This document shows positions 11,799 through 22,846 of a DNA stretch of 64,000 nucleotides, one piece after another. How positions within the stretch are numbered: position 1 is the first letter of the stretch; every line of letters starts with the position of its first letter. The DNA is from Capsicum annuum. Taxonomy: Eukaryota > Streptophyta > Magnoliopsida > Solanales > Solanaceae. The position numbers and the translations under genes were made by a program. The notes under the pieces are model-generated. The model was not told the DNA's origin. It saw nothing but the letters and a program-made list of their open reading frames with translations, and did not search any database. The stretch covers positions 56,584,196 through 56,648,195 of the forward strand of contig NC_061115.1 in the NCBI RefSeq assembly GCF_002878395.1, read 5' to 3'.

Positions 11799-13231
11799 TA
11801 ACACGACCCGACCTGGGGCCTTGTGATAATGGGCATCTCAAGTCCAACAAGGACTGGAGACCACCACTGATACCCAACCCAGCCGATAACCAATTGCCAA
11901 AGCAAACCATAAACCAAAACCAAAATAGTAACCAGATCAAGTTCCATAACATAATATAAAAGGATGGAACAGTGAGAAATTTAGTCCAATGGTTTCATCC
12001 CCAATACCAATGCCAATACTAAGGCTGACGCCAATACCGATCTCGCCTACACCAACCAATAGTAGTTCCACAAAAGCCTCAACCAAAATAAAACCAATAT
12101 TTGGTTGGGACATGCCACCAACCATAGCCAAAACCAATGTCCATAAATGAACCAAAGTATATAAAAACATCCATGAACATGAAATAGAGCGTTCTCGAAT
12201 ATGGAGCTAACTACTTCAATCTAGTAGTTGATCCCGAATTTGAGCACTAAGCAGGAAGAATAGGATGATCAGTTCCTGCATCGCGTAGGAATACAGCCGA
12301 CTGAGGATGGGTTATCGGGTGAACACTAGCAAGTACTTAGGATAAGGATAAAATAATGCCATCCAGTTAAACCAATTAACCCAACCATATGCATACAAAC
12401 CATACATATATATATATAACCAAGCCGGGAAAGGAAAACGGGTTTAGCATGCTTTTAAAAACATTAACCTGGGTAGGTGTAGCTTAACTATCTTATAACC
12501 ACCAGGCTATGTGGGTCCAGTGTAACCCCCTGAACGGGCCCCTATGCGTGTAGCTGCGTAAACCGAAGATACCATAAGAGCAGGGGATTCCCAAGTACCC
12601 TTCACTCTCCGTGATACATTTGTACAGTGTACATAGAGGATTCCCATGTACCTTCTAATATCATATATGGTTGCTATGACCCCTCATGTAGTAAAACATG
12701 AGTTTTTTGAGTCCATCCGTTTGACTTGCACCTTAACGGTTAGCTATAACATCCTTCATTATTTCCAAATTAAAACCATTTCCAACCAATCAAACAATTA
12801 TTCCATTATTATTAACCCAGGCTATAAGAAGTGGTATCGCCAAACCGACTATAGCTTACAAGCAATGTCCTTAGAATAGAGTCATGAGAGGTTTGACCAT
12901 TGTCCACTATACGAGTCCATGGTACAACTCCTACCCTGGCTTACATCTCATGGTGAGCCACTCGTACTTAGATCCAAGTTATTTTACTAAGTATCAGATC
13001 AAGTGAAGGAAAAAAACAAACCAAACAATGTGTATCCAACCATACGACTCGTACCTACCCAACTCATACCCATTCCAGAAACCAATCCAACCCACCAACC
13101 AACACTGGACAACATACGACCAAGGAATATCACCTGTACCCCTTTATACGACTGGTACACCCTAGTCGTAACTTGACCAAAACCCAAAAATCCAGAAAAC
13201 TTTCTAAGGGTCCTAAACCCAGGGTGTTTCA
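11799..13231 (-). repeat. 3' LTR of element B
   Basis: About 1.43 kb and collinear with 18242-19694. In the first 100 aligned positions I count about 16 differences by eye, mostly transitions. It keeps a 12430-12860 segment (with an 'aaacgggtttagcatgc' block) that the other LTR lacks, and lacks the segment that the other keeps around 18860-19330. The ORFs at 12646 and at 12170 and 13187 on the minus strand are LTR sequence, not genes. Confidence 0.88.
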
Positions 13232-13243
13232 GTCTCCCCCACT
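13232..13243 (-). other. Polypurine tract, element B
   Basis: Plus-strand gtctcccccact, which is agtgggggagac on the element strand, directly upstream of its 3' LTR. This is a well-kept gypsy polypurine tract. Confidence 0.75.
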
Positions 13244-13379
13244 AGGATCATTCATCCTCGAATAACAAAAAGGTAGGTTAAATATAAGCATGATTCATTT
13301 GCATTATCAAATATCAATCCAACCTTTAACCAATTAGAAAATAAAGATGAGAGGAAAAAAAAATACAAATATTTGGATT

Positions 13380-13800
13380 TTATGTTCGCTTCCGCTTCCC
13401 ATGTAGCTTCTTCCACCTTGTGGTTTCAGTATAGAACCTTAATCGAGGACACATCCTTGGTCCGTAACCGACAAACCTACCGATATAATATCTCAATTAG
13501 GACCTCTTCATAAGATAGAATTTGAGATATCCAATCCTTAAAAATAGACCAGTGAAGAAGGATCACCAAGACACTTCCTCAACAAAGATATATGGAAAAC
13601 TGAATAAATAGAGCTCAAACTAGAAGGAAACTTCAATTCATAGGACACATTACCAACCCTTTGCAAAACGGCATAAAGACCAATATACCGGGTATACAGC
13701 TTTCCCTTTATCCCAAACCGCATTACTCCCTTTATAGGAGATACTTTTAGGAACACCTTATCTCCAACCTCAAACTCCAAGTCTCTACGCCTTACATCTG
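13380..13800 (-). pseudogene. Integrase C-terminus and chromodomain, element B
   Basis: The open piece 13780-13538 reads MEFEVGDKVFLKVSP then GVMRFG-KGKL and FHISLLRKCLGDPSS, the usual GPY/F-type C-terminus with its chromodomain-linker. Downstream, 13520-13380 holds the chromodomain tail in a broken frame, with an RLRTKDV then SIKVLY then EEATWEAEA block. This end would tether integration to heterochromatin. Stops lie between the two parts. Confidence 0.8.
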
Positions 13801-13840
13801 CATAGGACTTTTGGCGACTTTGGGTAGCCTTAAATCTATA

Positions 13841-14700
13841 TCAAATCACCTTTACCTTTTCCATTGCCTGATAAACCAAATTCAGACCGAACATATCCGC
13901 CTCACTAAGCTTAAACCACCAAATAGGAGATCTATATCTCCTACCATAAAATACCTCAAAAGGGGCCATTCCAATACTAGAATGGTAACTATTATTGTTA
14001 GAAATATCTACCAAAGGTAGATGCTCAACCCAGTTGCCACCATAATTAATCACATGCCCAAAGCATGTACTCCATTGTATGAATAGTCTTCTCTGTTTGC
14101 CCATCCATTTACAGATAAAGGGCAGTACTCAAACTAACCTTAGTATCCAACCCCTTCTGAAAAAACCGCCAGAAATGAGATAAAAATTGTGTACCACGAT
14201 CAGAGATAATCAAAATAGGTACCCCGTGAAGCTTTACAATCTCCTGAAGAGACAATCGTGCATAGTTCTCAGCCAAAAAGTTATTCCGCACTGGTAAGAA
14301 GTGAACGAACTTTGTCATCCTATCCACGATGACTCAAATCAAAATAAATTGTTATCGATATCGAGGAAGATCAGTAACAAAATCCATATGGATTACTCCC
14401 ATTTACATTGCAGGAAAATTAGCCTCCTAGTACAACCCACCAGGCCTCATGTGCTCAATTTTGACTTGTTGGTACACCATGTATTTGGCCAAAAAATCAG
14501 CCACATCCTTTTTCATATCATTCCACCAATACATCTCTTTGAGATCATGATACATCTCTTTTGAATCGGGATGAACAGCATAGCGCGATTCATGAGCCCC
14601 AGCCAAAACCCTTTGTCGCAAATCATCAATAATAGGAACACATAATCGTGCTTGGTACCTCAAGGTACCATCACCATTAATCTCAAACACCATCACCATT
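13841..14700 (-). pseudogene. Integrase pseudogene, element B
   Basis: Zinc domain in 14699-14427: the two histidines remain (VHPDSKEMYHDL), but both cysteines are now Tyr, in AKYMVYQQVK. Core blocks in 14327-14109 include MDRMTKFVHFLPV, then IVKLHGVPILIISDRGTQF with the second catalytic Asp. The 14104-13841 piece has the third-region NGG-NWVEHLP then IGMAPFEVFYGRRYRSPI. Stops and frameshifts separate the pieces. Loss of the zinc ligands alone would inactivate it. Confidence 0.85.
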
Positions 14701-14789
14701 TGCCCACCTAAATCACTCTTGATTTTTATTAAGATAGGATTTAGAATTTTCTTCTCGTTGATCTCTACACCAAGAGACGTCTAAACCAC

Positions 14790-15345
14790 TTCTTATACTA
14801 TTACATTGCCATCATTGGAGTCTAAGAGACGAACTCTAAGATTGGCCAAGCAGGGAATATACTTCACCAATTCCCACTTCTTCTTTTCCATATGAGCTAA
14901 ACTCCCCATTGATAACCTACTATGAGCATCAACAACCACATTAGCTTTACCTAGGTGGTAGTGAAGACTTATATCATAGTCCTTGAGAAGATCCAACCAT
15001 CTTCTCTACCTGAGATTAGCTCCTTCTAAGTGAACACGTACTGTAGACTCTTATGATTAGAAAAGATGTCCACATGCACTCCATATAAATAATGCCACTA
15101 GAGTTTCAAAACTATTGCTAAAAGCTCCAAATTATGAGTAGGATAATTCTTCTCATGCATTTTCAACTGCCTGGAAGCATGGGAAATCACCTTCCCATGT
15201 TGCATCAAAACACAACCAAGTCCCACGCAAGATGCATCACAATAAACCACAAACCCCTCATTACCTTCAGGCAATGTTAAAACCAAAGCCGAAGTTTACT
15301 TATTCTTAAGCTTATCAAAACCCCCTCACAAGCATCCGACCAAGA
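14790..15345 (-). pseudogene. RNase H pseudogene, element B
   Basis: 15286-15098 reads [32 protein letters not shown] then [15 protein letters not shown], which contains the first catalytic Asp (YCDAS). 14996-14793 carries the C-terminal block MDLLKDYDISLHYHLGKANVVVDAHSR. Stops break the domain between about 15000 and 15098. It lies between RT and integrase as expected in a gypsy polyprotein. Confidence 0.85.
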
Positions 15346-15399
15346 AAACTTACCTTCTTTTGTGTTAACTTAGTTAGTGGGGTAGCTATCATCGAGAAA

Positions 15400-16280
15400 C
15401 CTTTCACGAACTACCTACAATTCCAATCTAAACCCAAGAAACTCCGAATATCGATTGGATTCGTGGGTCTTGGACAACTTTTTACCACAGCCACCTTTTG
15501 TGGATCCACCATAATCCTCTCACTAGAAATAATATGATCAAGAAAAGTCACAGCATTCAGCCAAAACTCACACTTGGAGAACTTAGGATACAACTGTTGT
15601 TCCTTTAAAGTTTACAACACCATACAAAGGTAATTAGCATGATCCACCTCAGTTTTAGAATACACCAAGATTTCATCAAAAAATGCAATGACAAAAAAAT
15701 CCAGAAACTAACTGAAAACCCTATTCATCAGATCCATAAATGCCGCTGGGGCATTAGTCAAACCAAATGACATAACCAAGAACTCAAAGTGCCCATACCA
15801 AGTTTGGAAATCTGTCTTAGGGATATCGTCCTCCCTAATTTTAAGCTGATAATACCCTGACCAAAGATCAATCTTACAAAAAAATTTGGCACCTTGCAAT
15901 TTATCAAACAAGTCATCTATTCTTTGAAGAGGATACTTATTCTTGACCATTACCTTATTCAATTACCAATAGTCAATGCACATCCGAAGGGAACAATCCT
16001 TCTTGCACATAACTAACACTGGTGTACCCCAATGGGACATAATAGGATGGAAGAAACCCTTATCCAAAAGATCCTTAAGTTACTCCTTCAGTTCCCTCAA
16101 CTAAGCCGGAGTCATTCTATAAGGAAGAATAGATATTGGATGAGTTCCCAAAACCAAATCAATACAAAACTCAATTTTTCTATCCGAAGGAACACTAGTA
16201 AGATCATTCAAAAAGACCTTAGGAAACTCATTCGCCATCAAAACCAAATGAAAAGAAGGACCTTCCAAGTTTGAATCTTT
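15400..16280 (-). pseudogene. Reverse transcriptase pseudogene, element B
   Basis: 15962-15708 shows [49 protein letters not shown] and MNRVF. The catalytic box that follows (about 15660-15690) reads FFDEILVYSK, so the second catalytic Asp has become Glu and the preceding Ile is Phe. 15593-15411 continues with [14 protein letters not shown] and PIDIRSFLGL. The N-terminal fingers lie in 16260-15970, where the frames are broken. Confidence 0.85.
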
Positions 16281-16439
16281 AACCCGAACTAGATGGCAGA
16301 GATGCCATAGAGATTAATCTCTGAGCACTAAGATAAGAAATAAACCTCCCCCTAGGAGCTAGGGAACCATCCTCCCACTAATAAATAGTTCACCAGGGAA
16401 CCTAAAGACAACCTTATGGCTCTGACAATCTAAGGATGC

Positions 16440-16770
16440 ATAACAAGAGTGTAACCAATACATCCCCAGAAAAACATCAAAATCCACTATATTAAGCTCA
16501 AATAAATCTATCAAAGTCTATCTACTAATAGATACCAGACACCCCCTATAGACCCTTTTTGCAACCAAGAGTCTCTTACCAAGGTAGAAACAGAAAAAAG
16601 ATCTGAAATAACCTCGAGATAAAAACCAAAACACGATGCCACAAATGGGGTCACATTAAAAAGAGTGGACCCTAGATCAAGTAAGTAATACACGCTACAA
16701 GAAAAGATTTGTAATGTACAGTCATGATATCGAGGTGATTCCTTAGATTCCTATCGTGTAGCAAGAGCTT
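16440..16770 (-). pseudogene. Aspartic protease pseudogene, element B
   Basis: 16693-16511 carries LLDLGSTLFNVTPFVA, the retroviral protease active-site segment. The usual Asp-Ser-Gly triad reads Asp-Leu-Gly, so the catalytic Asp is present but its neighbour is changed. The following CFGFYLEVISDLFSVSTLV matches the family pattern also seen in element E (36660-36790). Confidence 0.75.
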
Positions 16771-16869
16771 ATAACCTATTCCGGCCTACGCTAGTACCAA
16801 AAGCAAAAATAGATGCAAAAGCAGCAGCTTTTGGTACAGAAGTAGAAGATGAAGCAACTGGAGCCTTGA

Positions 16870-18035
16870 CCGCTCTAAAAGCTCCCTTACTAACTGGATA
16901 ATTTCTGAGTATGTGGCCTGTCATGCCATACTTAAAACATTTGTCCCTATCTTCATCATAAAATCCTTGATAAAGACGATCACAGAACCAACAAGAAGGG
17001 CATAAAAAAGTTGATTGAGCCCCACTTGCCTGAGATTGGGTGCCCTGTGCCCAAAAATTATCTCCATCCTATTGACGCCTATCACCCAACTATTTTAGGT
17101 AAGGAGCACTAGCTGTAGAGAAAGAATTAGAACTCCCTCACTTCTTCTTTGGCCACTTACCACTATCTCGGCTACCTTGTTGTTGAGCATCATCTTGCTC
17201 AGATGACCTGAACTTCTTACCCTTCCTTTTCTTAAACTCAGCCTACTTTCTCTTTTTTTCTTCCACCTGATGCATATGAACAATTAACCTAAAAATATCT
17301 ATTTCCTTAATCAGCAATGCAGTCTTGCTTTTATGGATCAACACCCGAGACAGTCCAGAAGTGAACTTTCTCATCTTTACCCGCATATAAGACACCATAT
17401 CCAGAGCATACCTTGACAAGTGATGAAACTTCAAGGCATATTCCTAAACAAATATTTTCCCTTGCTTTAAATTAGCAAACTCCTCCATTTTATCTTTCCT
17501 TAACTCCTGAGGAAAGAAGTAGTCCAGAAAAGCATTAGAGAAAGTCTCCCACAACTTCAAATCCTCAACATCACCTCTTACCCTATCCTATTCCTCATAC
17601 CATTGGTACGCCATATCCTTAACTTGGTAAGCAGTAAAATTCACCCTTTCCACATTCTTCACCTGCATCACACTAATGATTTTCTCTATTTTATCTAAGA
17701 AACCATAAGGACCCTCCCCCACCTTTACACTAGTAAAAGTAGGAGGATTCATCTTCATAAACTAGCCAACTCTTGTGGCCTCAGCAAATGAAACACCAGA
17801 TACATCTCGCTCAGCCTAAGCAGCAACCAACTGGGTAATAACATAAATCGATTGGTCCAAATTCTACATTAGTCACCTCACCCTGAGGAGGACTAGTAGC
17901 AATTGGTGGAACTCCCAAAATATTAAGGACAGGACCCCTAGACAAACTATGGATTTCCTGAGTAGTACGTGTCCCTTCAACATTGTCCTTAGTTGGGACA
18001 AAAAAGTCACCTTACGTCTCAGATCGTTGAGGCAT
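16870..18035 (-). pseudogene. gag pseudogene, element B
   Basis: Probable start is the ATG at 18035 (MPQRSET, then a stop); element E has the equivalent MPPRSGT start at 35326. The capsid core is best seen at 17435-17095: MKFHHLSRYALDM then MRKFTSGLSRVLIHKSKTALL, matching KFHKLSRYAPDL and KFTFGLNKDLILESKTALL of element E. The zinc knuckle near 16930-16960 reads CFKYGMTGHILRNY, so two of the four CCHC ligands are now Tyr. Confidence 0.8.
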
Positions 18036-18226
18036 GATCTGAAAAGCAAATAAACCAGGATTAGAATGAACCGTAGACCTTGTAGCTTGAAAATAGAATA
18101 CTAAGAAAGTGAAACATTTTTAAATTCCTTGTACCATCTACCTTATGAGTATATCACCCTACACACCCTAAAAAGAGGTTCTAATCAACATGGCTTTATG
18201 GACTTCCAATTGACCATGAACCTAAA

Positions 18227-18238
18227 GCTTTGATACCG
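18227..18238 (-). other. Primer binding site, element B
   Basis: On the element strand tcggtatcaaagc lies three bases inside the 5' LTR. It matches the initiator-Met tRNA complement tggtatcagagc with two changes. Confidence 0.7.
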
Positions 18239-18241
18239 ACT

Positions 18242-19694
18242 TGACACGACCCAACTAGGGGTCTTGTTGTAATGGGCATCCCAAGTCCAACCAGGACTGG
18301 AGAACACCCCCGATACCCAACCCAACCGACAACTAATTACCAAACCAAACCATAAACTAAAACCAAAATAGTAACCAAACCAAGTTCAATAACATAATAT
18401 AAAAGGATGGAATAGTGAGAAATTTAGTCCAACAGTATCAGCCCCAATACCAGTGCCAATACTAAGGCTAACACGAATACCAATCCTGCCCATACCGACC
18501 CATAGTAGTTCCACAAAAGCCTCTAACTAAAAGAAAACCAATATCTGGTTAGGACATGCCCCTAACCATAGCTAAAACCAATGTCCATAAATGAACCAAA
18601 GTAAGTAAAAACATCAATGAACATAAAATAAAGCCTTTCAAATTATGAAAGCTCTCCACTTTAATCTAGCAGATAATTCCAATATCAAGCACTAAGTAGG
18701 AAGAGTGAAATGGTTGGTTCCTGTATTGCGTAGGGATACAGCCGCCCGAGGATGGGTTAGCGGGTGAATGCTAGCAAGTACTCAGGATAAGGATAAAATA
18801 ATTTTATCAAGTAAAACCAAGTAACCCAACCATATGCATAAAAACCACACAAATACACAATAATCATGCCTTGAAAACATTGTATAAATCATGCCTTTAG
18901 TTGGAACTAACAATGAGGGGAAAGCATATTGCCTTAGATAATAAAGATCATTGAGAGAAATCACCCAATCAAGCCCTAAATTACTCCTATAGATAAAACT
19001 CTAACCTTTCCTTACCAAGAGCCTTAGAGAGAATTATAGAGTGTTTCTAAGTGTTAATGAATAGAATAATAGGGTAAATAACCTCCCAAGTGGTTTAGAA
19101 TTTGGAGGGCCTTAATAGGTTAAGTGGAGAAATATCCATATTTCCCTTACTTAAACTGCTTAAAAATCCCATCATATGTACAACTATACCATACCAGTCG
19201 TAGCCTCCAATATGAGTTATACCTACTACTTGTACCCTAGGCCTCCTCCTTGGACCTAACACTATCCAATATATGATTTACCAAAACCAAGTTGTACCCA
19301 AGCACATAACCAGTACCCTTGACCCGTACCCCTGGCAGAATAGAGTCATAAGAGGTTTAAACATTGTTCGCTATATGAGTCCATGGTACGACTCATACAA
19401 TGTCTTATGGCTCATGGTGAGCCACTCGTACTTAGATCCAAGTTATTTTACTTAGTCTCAGATCAATTGAAGAAAAAATCTAAACCAGATGACCCATATC
19501 CAACCATACGACTCCTACAAACCCAAGTCATGCCAATTCCAAAAACCAATCCAACCCACCAACCAAGACTGGTTAGTATACAACCAAGGCATACCACTCG
19601 TACCCCATTATACAATTGTTACCCCTAGTCGTACCTTGATAAGAACCCAAAAATCTAGAAAATTTCCAAAGGGTCCTAAACCCAACGTATTTTA
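18242..19694 (-). repeat. 5' LTR of element B
   Basis: About 1.45 kb; partner of 11799-13231. It keeps the 18860-19330 part, including the segment with 'gtgtttctaagtgttaatgaatag' character that is also found in element E (33470-33560), but lacks the segment kept by the other LTR. U3 (19180-19690) holds repeated tacgac/gagtcgta-type motifs. The ORFs at 19273-19695 are LTR sequence. Confidence 0.88.
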
Positions 19695-20570
19695 GGACAC
19701 CACATCCTTGAGTTGGTCAGATTACATAGGTTTCCCTTGTCTATCATCTTAGATAGGGGTATTATATAAAGTCTCAGTTCTAGAAGTTTTTCTAGAAAGG
19801 TCTTGGTAATAGGGTATATCTCAACACAATATATTGATTTTCAAAAAGATGGTCAAGTAGAGCATACTATCCAAACTTTAGAGGTCATGTTCAATGATTG
19901 TGTGATCAACTTCAAAGGTAATTATAATGATCATTTACTTATTATAAAACTTAATTATAATAATAATTTCTATTCTAGCATTTGGATTGGTCTTTTTGAA
20001 GCACTTTATGGGTAGAGATAGATCTCTCATTAGTTGGTTTGAGGTAGGAAAAGTTGCATCAATAGGGATAGATTTTATTTGAGGCTATGGAAAACTTCAA
20101 CTAATTAGATAGAAATTGAAGACTACTCAGAGTTGTTAGAATTCTTATACAGATGTTAGGAGAAGAAACCTTGAGTTTGTTGATAATAATTAGGTATTAA
20201 TGAAATTTTATCCTATGAAAAGGGTGATGAGATTTGGTTAGAAGGGGAAGATTAGTTCTTGTCATATTGGTCTATATAGGATTTTGATATTGATTGGCAA
20301 GGTGATTTATGAATAAGAGTTTCCCTTATATTAGCAGCAGTGCATCTAGTGTTTCATGTGTCATTATTAAAGAAATGCATTGGTGATCCATCATTCATTA
20401 TCCATTTCAAAAGTGTTGGTATGAAAGATAGCATTTCTTATTAGGCTATGGCAGTTGACAAAATTGATAGACAGATCCATAAGTTGAGAAATAAGGAGAT
20501 AGTTTTAGTAAAGGCTTTATGGAGAAACCAATCCATTGAGGAAGCATCTTAGGAAGCAAAAGAAGATATA
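19695..20570 (+). pseudogene. Integrase right half and chromodomain, element C
   Basis: Resumes after element B with ELVRLHRFPLSIILDRG (19712-19762), the second catalytic Asp region. Next come DFQKDGQVEHTIQTLEVM (19831-19885), NDHLLIIKLNYNNNFYSSIWIGLFEALYG and, beyond 20040, the GPY/F-type part. The end carries a chromodomain-type block, IHKLRNKEIVLVKALWRNQSIEEAS near 20480-20550, then IVKYPHLF. Stops and frameshifts are common. Confidence 0.8.
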
Positions 20571-20853
20571 ATAGTCAAGTATCCTCATTTATTTTGTACT
20601 AGCACCAAGAAACCTTTAGATAATAATTGTCCTTATACAGTTATTTTTATCAATTGTGTCCTTATAAGTTACTAGCAATTCCTAATCATGCATTCATGCT
20701 CTATGAGGTTCAGTTGTTTCTTTACTCTTAATTTAAACCAATAATCATGTTAGTTATTCTATTTCAGTAATCAAACAGATAATACTTATAGTTTCTTTTA
20801 TTTTACTCTAGTCTCAGTACTTATTTGAGAATGAATGATCCGAGTAGGAGATA
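20571..20853 (+). other. Element C 3' untranslated region and polypurine tract
   Basis: Non-coding stretch after the chromodomain, ending in a decayed polypurine tract: 'cgagtaggagatat' at 20841-20853, just before the TTATAAAACCC LTR start. Nothing else is seen. Confidence 0.55.
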
Positions 20854-22846
20854 TTATAAAACCCTATACTTTTCCTTGTTTTGATTTAGATATAGTGCAT
20901 AAAAACCAGACCATAAAATTCAAGTCCCAATGTTCCACAAAATGGTTCATAAATCATAAACCCAATCCACGACTATAGACCAAATCATGGAACTTAGTTT
21001 CCCAGTGGACCACCAAAAAATCTAGGACTTGTGGTATCATAAAACGAGTCAAAAATGACTCGTAAAAAGCATGCCCTAAACTAGTAAACTCCAGAGTTAC
21101 CATGACTCAGTGTACAACTCATGGTATGGACTATGAGTCATCTTGTCGAGTTGTGGAACCTAGTCTGCAAGTTGACAATTTTCTAAGATTGGCTCATAAA
21201 GTGGATAAGAAACTTTGCACAACTTATTCAAAATCATGACTGTGTGTACGGTTCTTACTTATAAACTATGGTTCATACTATGATCCATACTGATGAACTA
21301 GAGACTAGGAAAATCTTTAAGTGGCTACAAGTGAAGGTATGTATCGTACCTTCAACCATGACTCATCGGTTGTGTTGTAGTATCACGTACAATGAAACTT
21401 GTACATGTTTTATTAAAAGTGAATTTGTCATTCCTTATTTTTTAACCATTTCCTATGATGTTTTGGTCACCAAAACCTATATATATGAGGTTCTAAAGCC
21501 TATTCCTTTCTTTAAACTCTCAAGAACAAGTCCATAACAAGTTTAAACAAGATCAAGCTATCTAGGGTTCCAAATCAAGAAAATTCTTCAAGTTTTATTC
21601 ACCAAGTGTTCGTCTTTATTAAGGTACACAGTATTTCAGTGATGGATTCTTTCATTCAATCCCAATTACTTCAAGATATATGTAATTATGTTTTTAAACT
21701 AGAGTTTATTCCTAATTTACTAACTATTGAATCTTTACTTATTTTACTTGATTTCGATGAATAAGGTCTTTACATGATCCTATAATTTCTGTCTAAAAGA
21801 TGATTTATGCACTAAGATTCATACTTTAAGGATTCTTTTGAATGATAAACTCTATTGTAAGGAGATATACTTTTAATAAATGATTTTCAACATACGATTT
21901 ATGACATGAAATGTAGCATAGGCTCACAAGAGTAAGAATTATAAGTAGTATGATATGTAGTTATGTCCATTACCATTTATGAATAGTTTTGACATCTAGA
22001 TATAACACATGATATTATACAGAGTAATAGTATATTTTGGGAGGATTATTTAGCACTGAGAACACAAGATTTTAGATAACCTGAGTTCCATAACTACGTT
22101 GTAACCGTAGCTTTGGCCCTGAAGGCATGACTATAGGATCCTCATGTACATAGTTTTGTACCTTGGCTAGTCGAACAACCTTTTTTGGTGTGGTGCAATA
22201 CGGTTATGAGAAACTCTCCAAATTGCATGACGTATGAAATAGTATTTATATATGCTTGTGAACTAATTTGTATATGCTTTTTCATTCATGATTTCACTTT
22301 TCAAGTTTAAACTGCTTAAGCTACTCTCTATATGCTTTCATTCTTAGTTCTTTAGTTATATTATATTATACACCCATATATTTCCATGTATTTATTGCAT
22401 TTTACACTATATTTTTCATTTGATATAGATTCAGGTTCTCGAGCTTAAGGTTTGCTACTCGATATTCAATAGCACCTGACACCCAGCTAAATAGTGAGTT
22501 ATCCTATCATTTGGGAGGCTTGGAGAGTCTTTATATTTCTTTCATTTATTTTAGTTAGACTTTGATCTAGTAAAGGCTATGAGAACTTATCCCAATTAGC
22601 TTTTATGTCAGTAGTAGAGGCTTCAATAGACATATAGTATTTAATGGTTGTCAATCTTTTATTCATTTGATTATGTCTTAGTAAAAGAATTATTCTTTCA
22701 CTTGTACCCCACTATGATTACCTATATTTTCATATTACTTTTGTTTGTCGTATTATTTATAGATATGCAATGTCAAAGGTCCCAATGGACCACTAGTGAG
22801 CTACTAGATATGGCTTACGGCTAGAGAGCAGACTTAGGTTGTAACA
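20854..22846 (+). repeat. 3' LTR of element C
   Basis: About 2.0 kb. It starts after the polypurine tract and ends at a U5-like 'agagcagacttaggttgtaaca'. U3 (20930-21300) is full of gactca / tacaactcatgg / gagtcat repeats, similar in type to the U3 of B and E. R-U5 includes the block around 22430-22640. The ORF at 21268-21537 lies in LTR sequence. Confidence 0.6.

Larger units (their letters stand above)
11799..19694 (-). mobile_element. Ty3/gypsy chromovirus element B (decayed)
   Basis: Minus-strand element of about 7.9 kb with both LTRs, primer site, gag, protease, RT, RNase H, integrase, chromodomain and polypurine tract. The LTR outer ends on the plus strand read TAACACG on the left and GTATTTTA on the right, decayed from TGACACG and GTGTTTCA. 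It sits inside the integrase of element C. The flanking pentamers are aaaca and ggaca, compatible with a decayed 5-bp target-site duplication. Its sequence family is the same as element E at 32961-38282. Confidence 0.92.
11583..22846 (+). mobile_element. Ty3/gypsy element C, 3' part, interrupted by B
   Basis: Plus-strand gypsy element represented by integrase (11583-11798, resuming 19695), chromodomain-like end, polypurine tract and 3' LTR (20854-22846). The two integrase pieces join across element B: the left ends in DYAK and the right resumes with ELVRLH then PLSII-DRG, adjacent blocks of the integrase core. Everything upstream of the integrase is missing, because element A's 3' LTR abuts it. 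The element is older than B and not functional. Confidence 0.85.
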
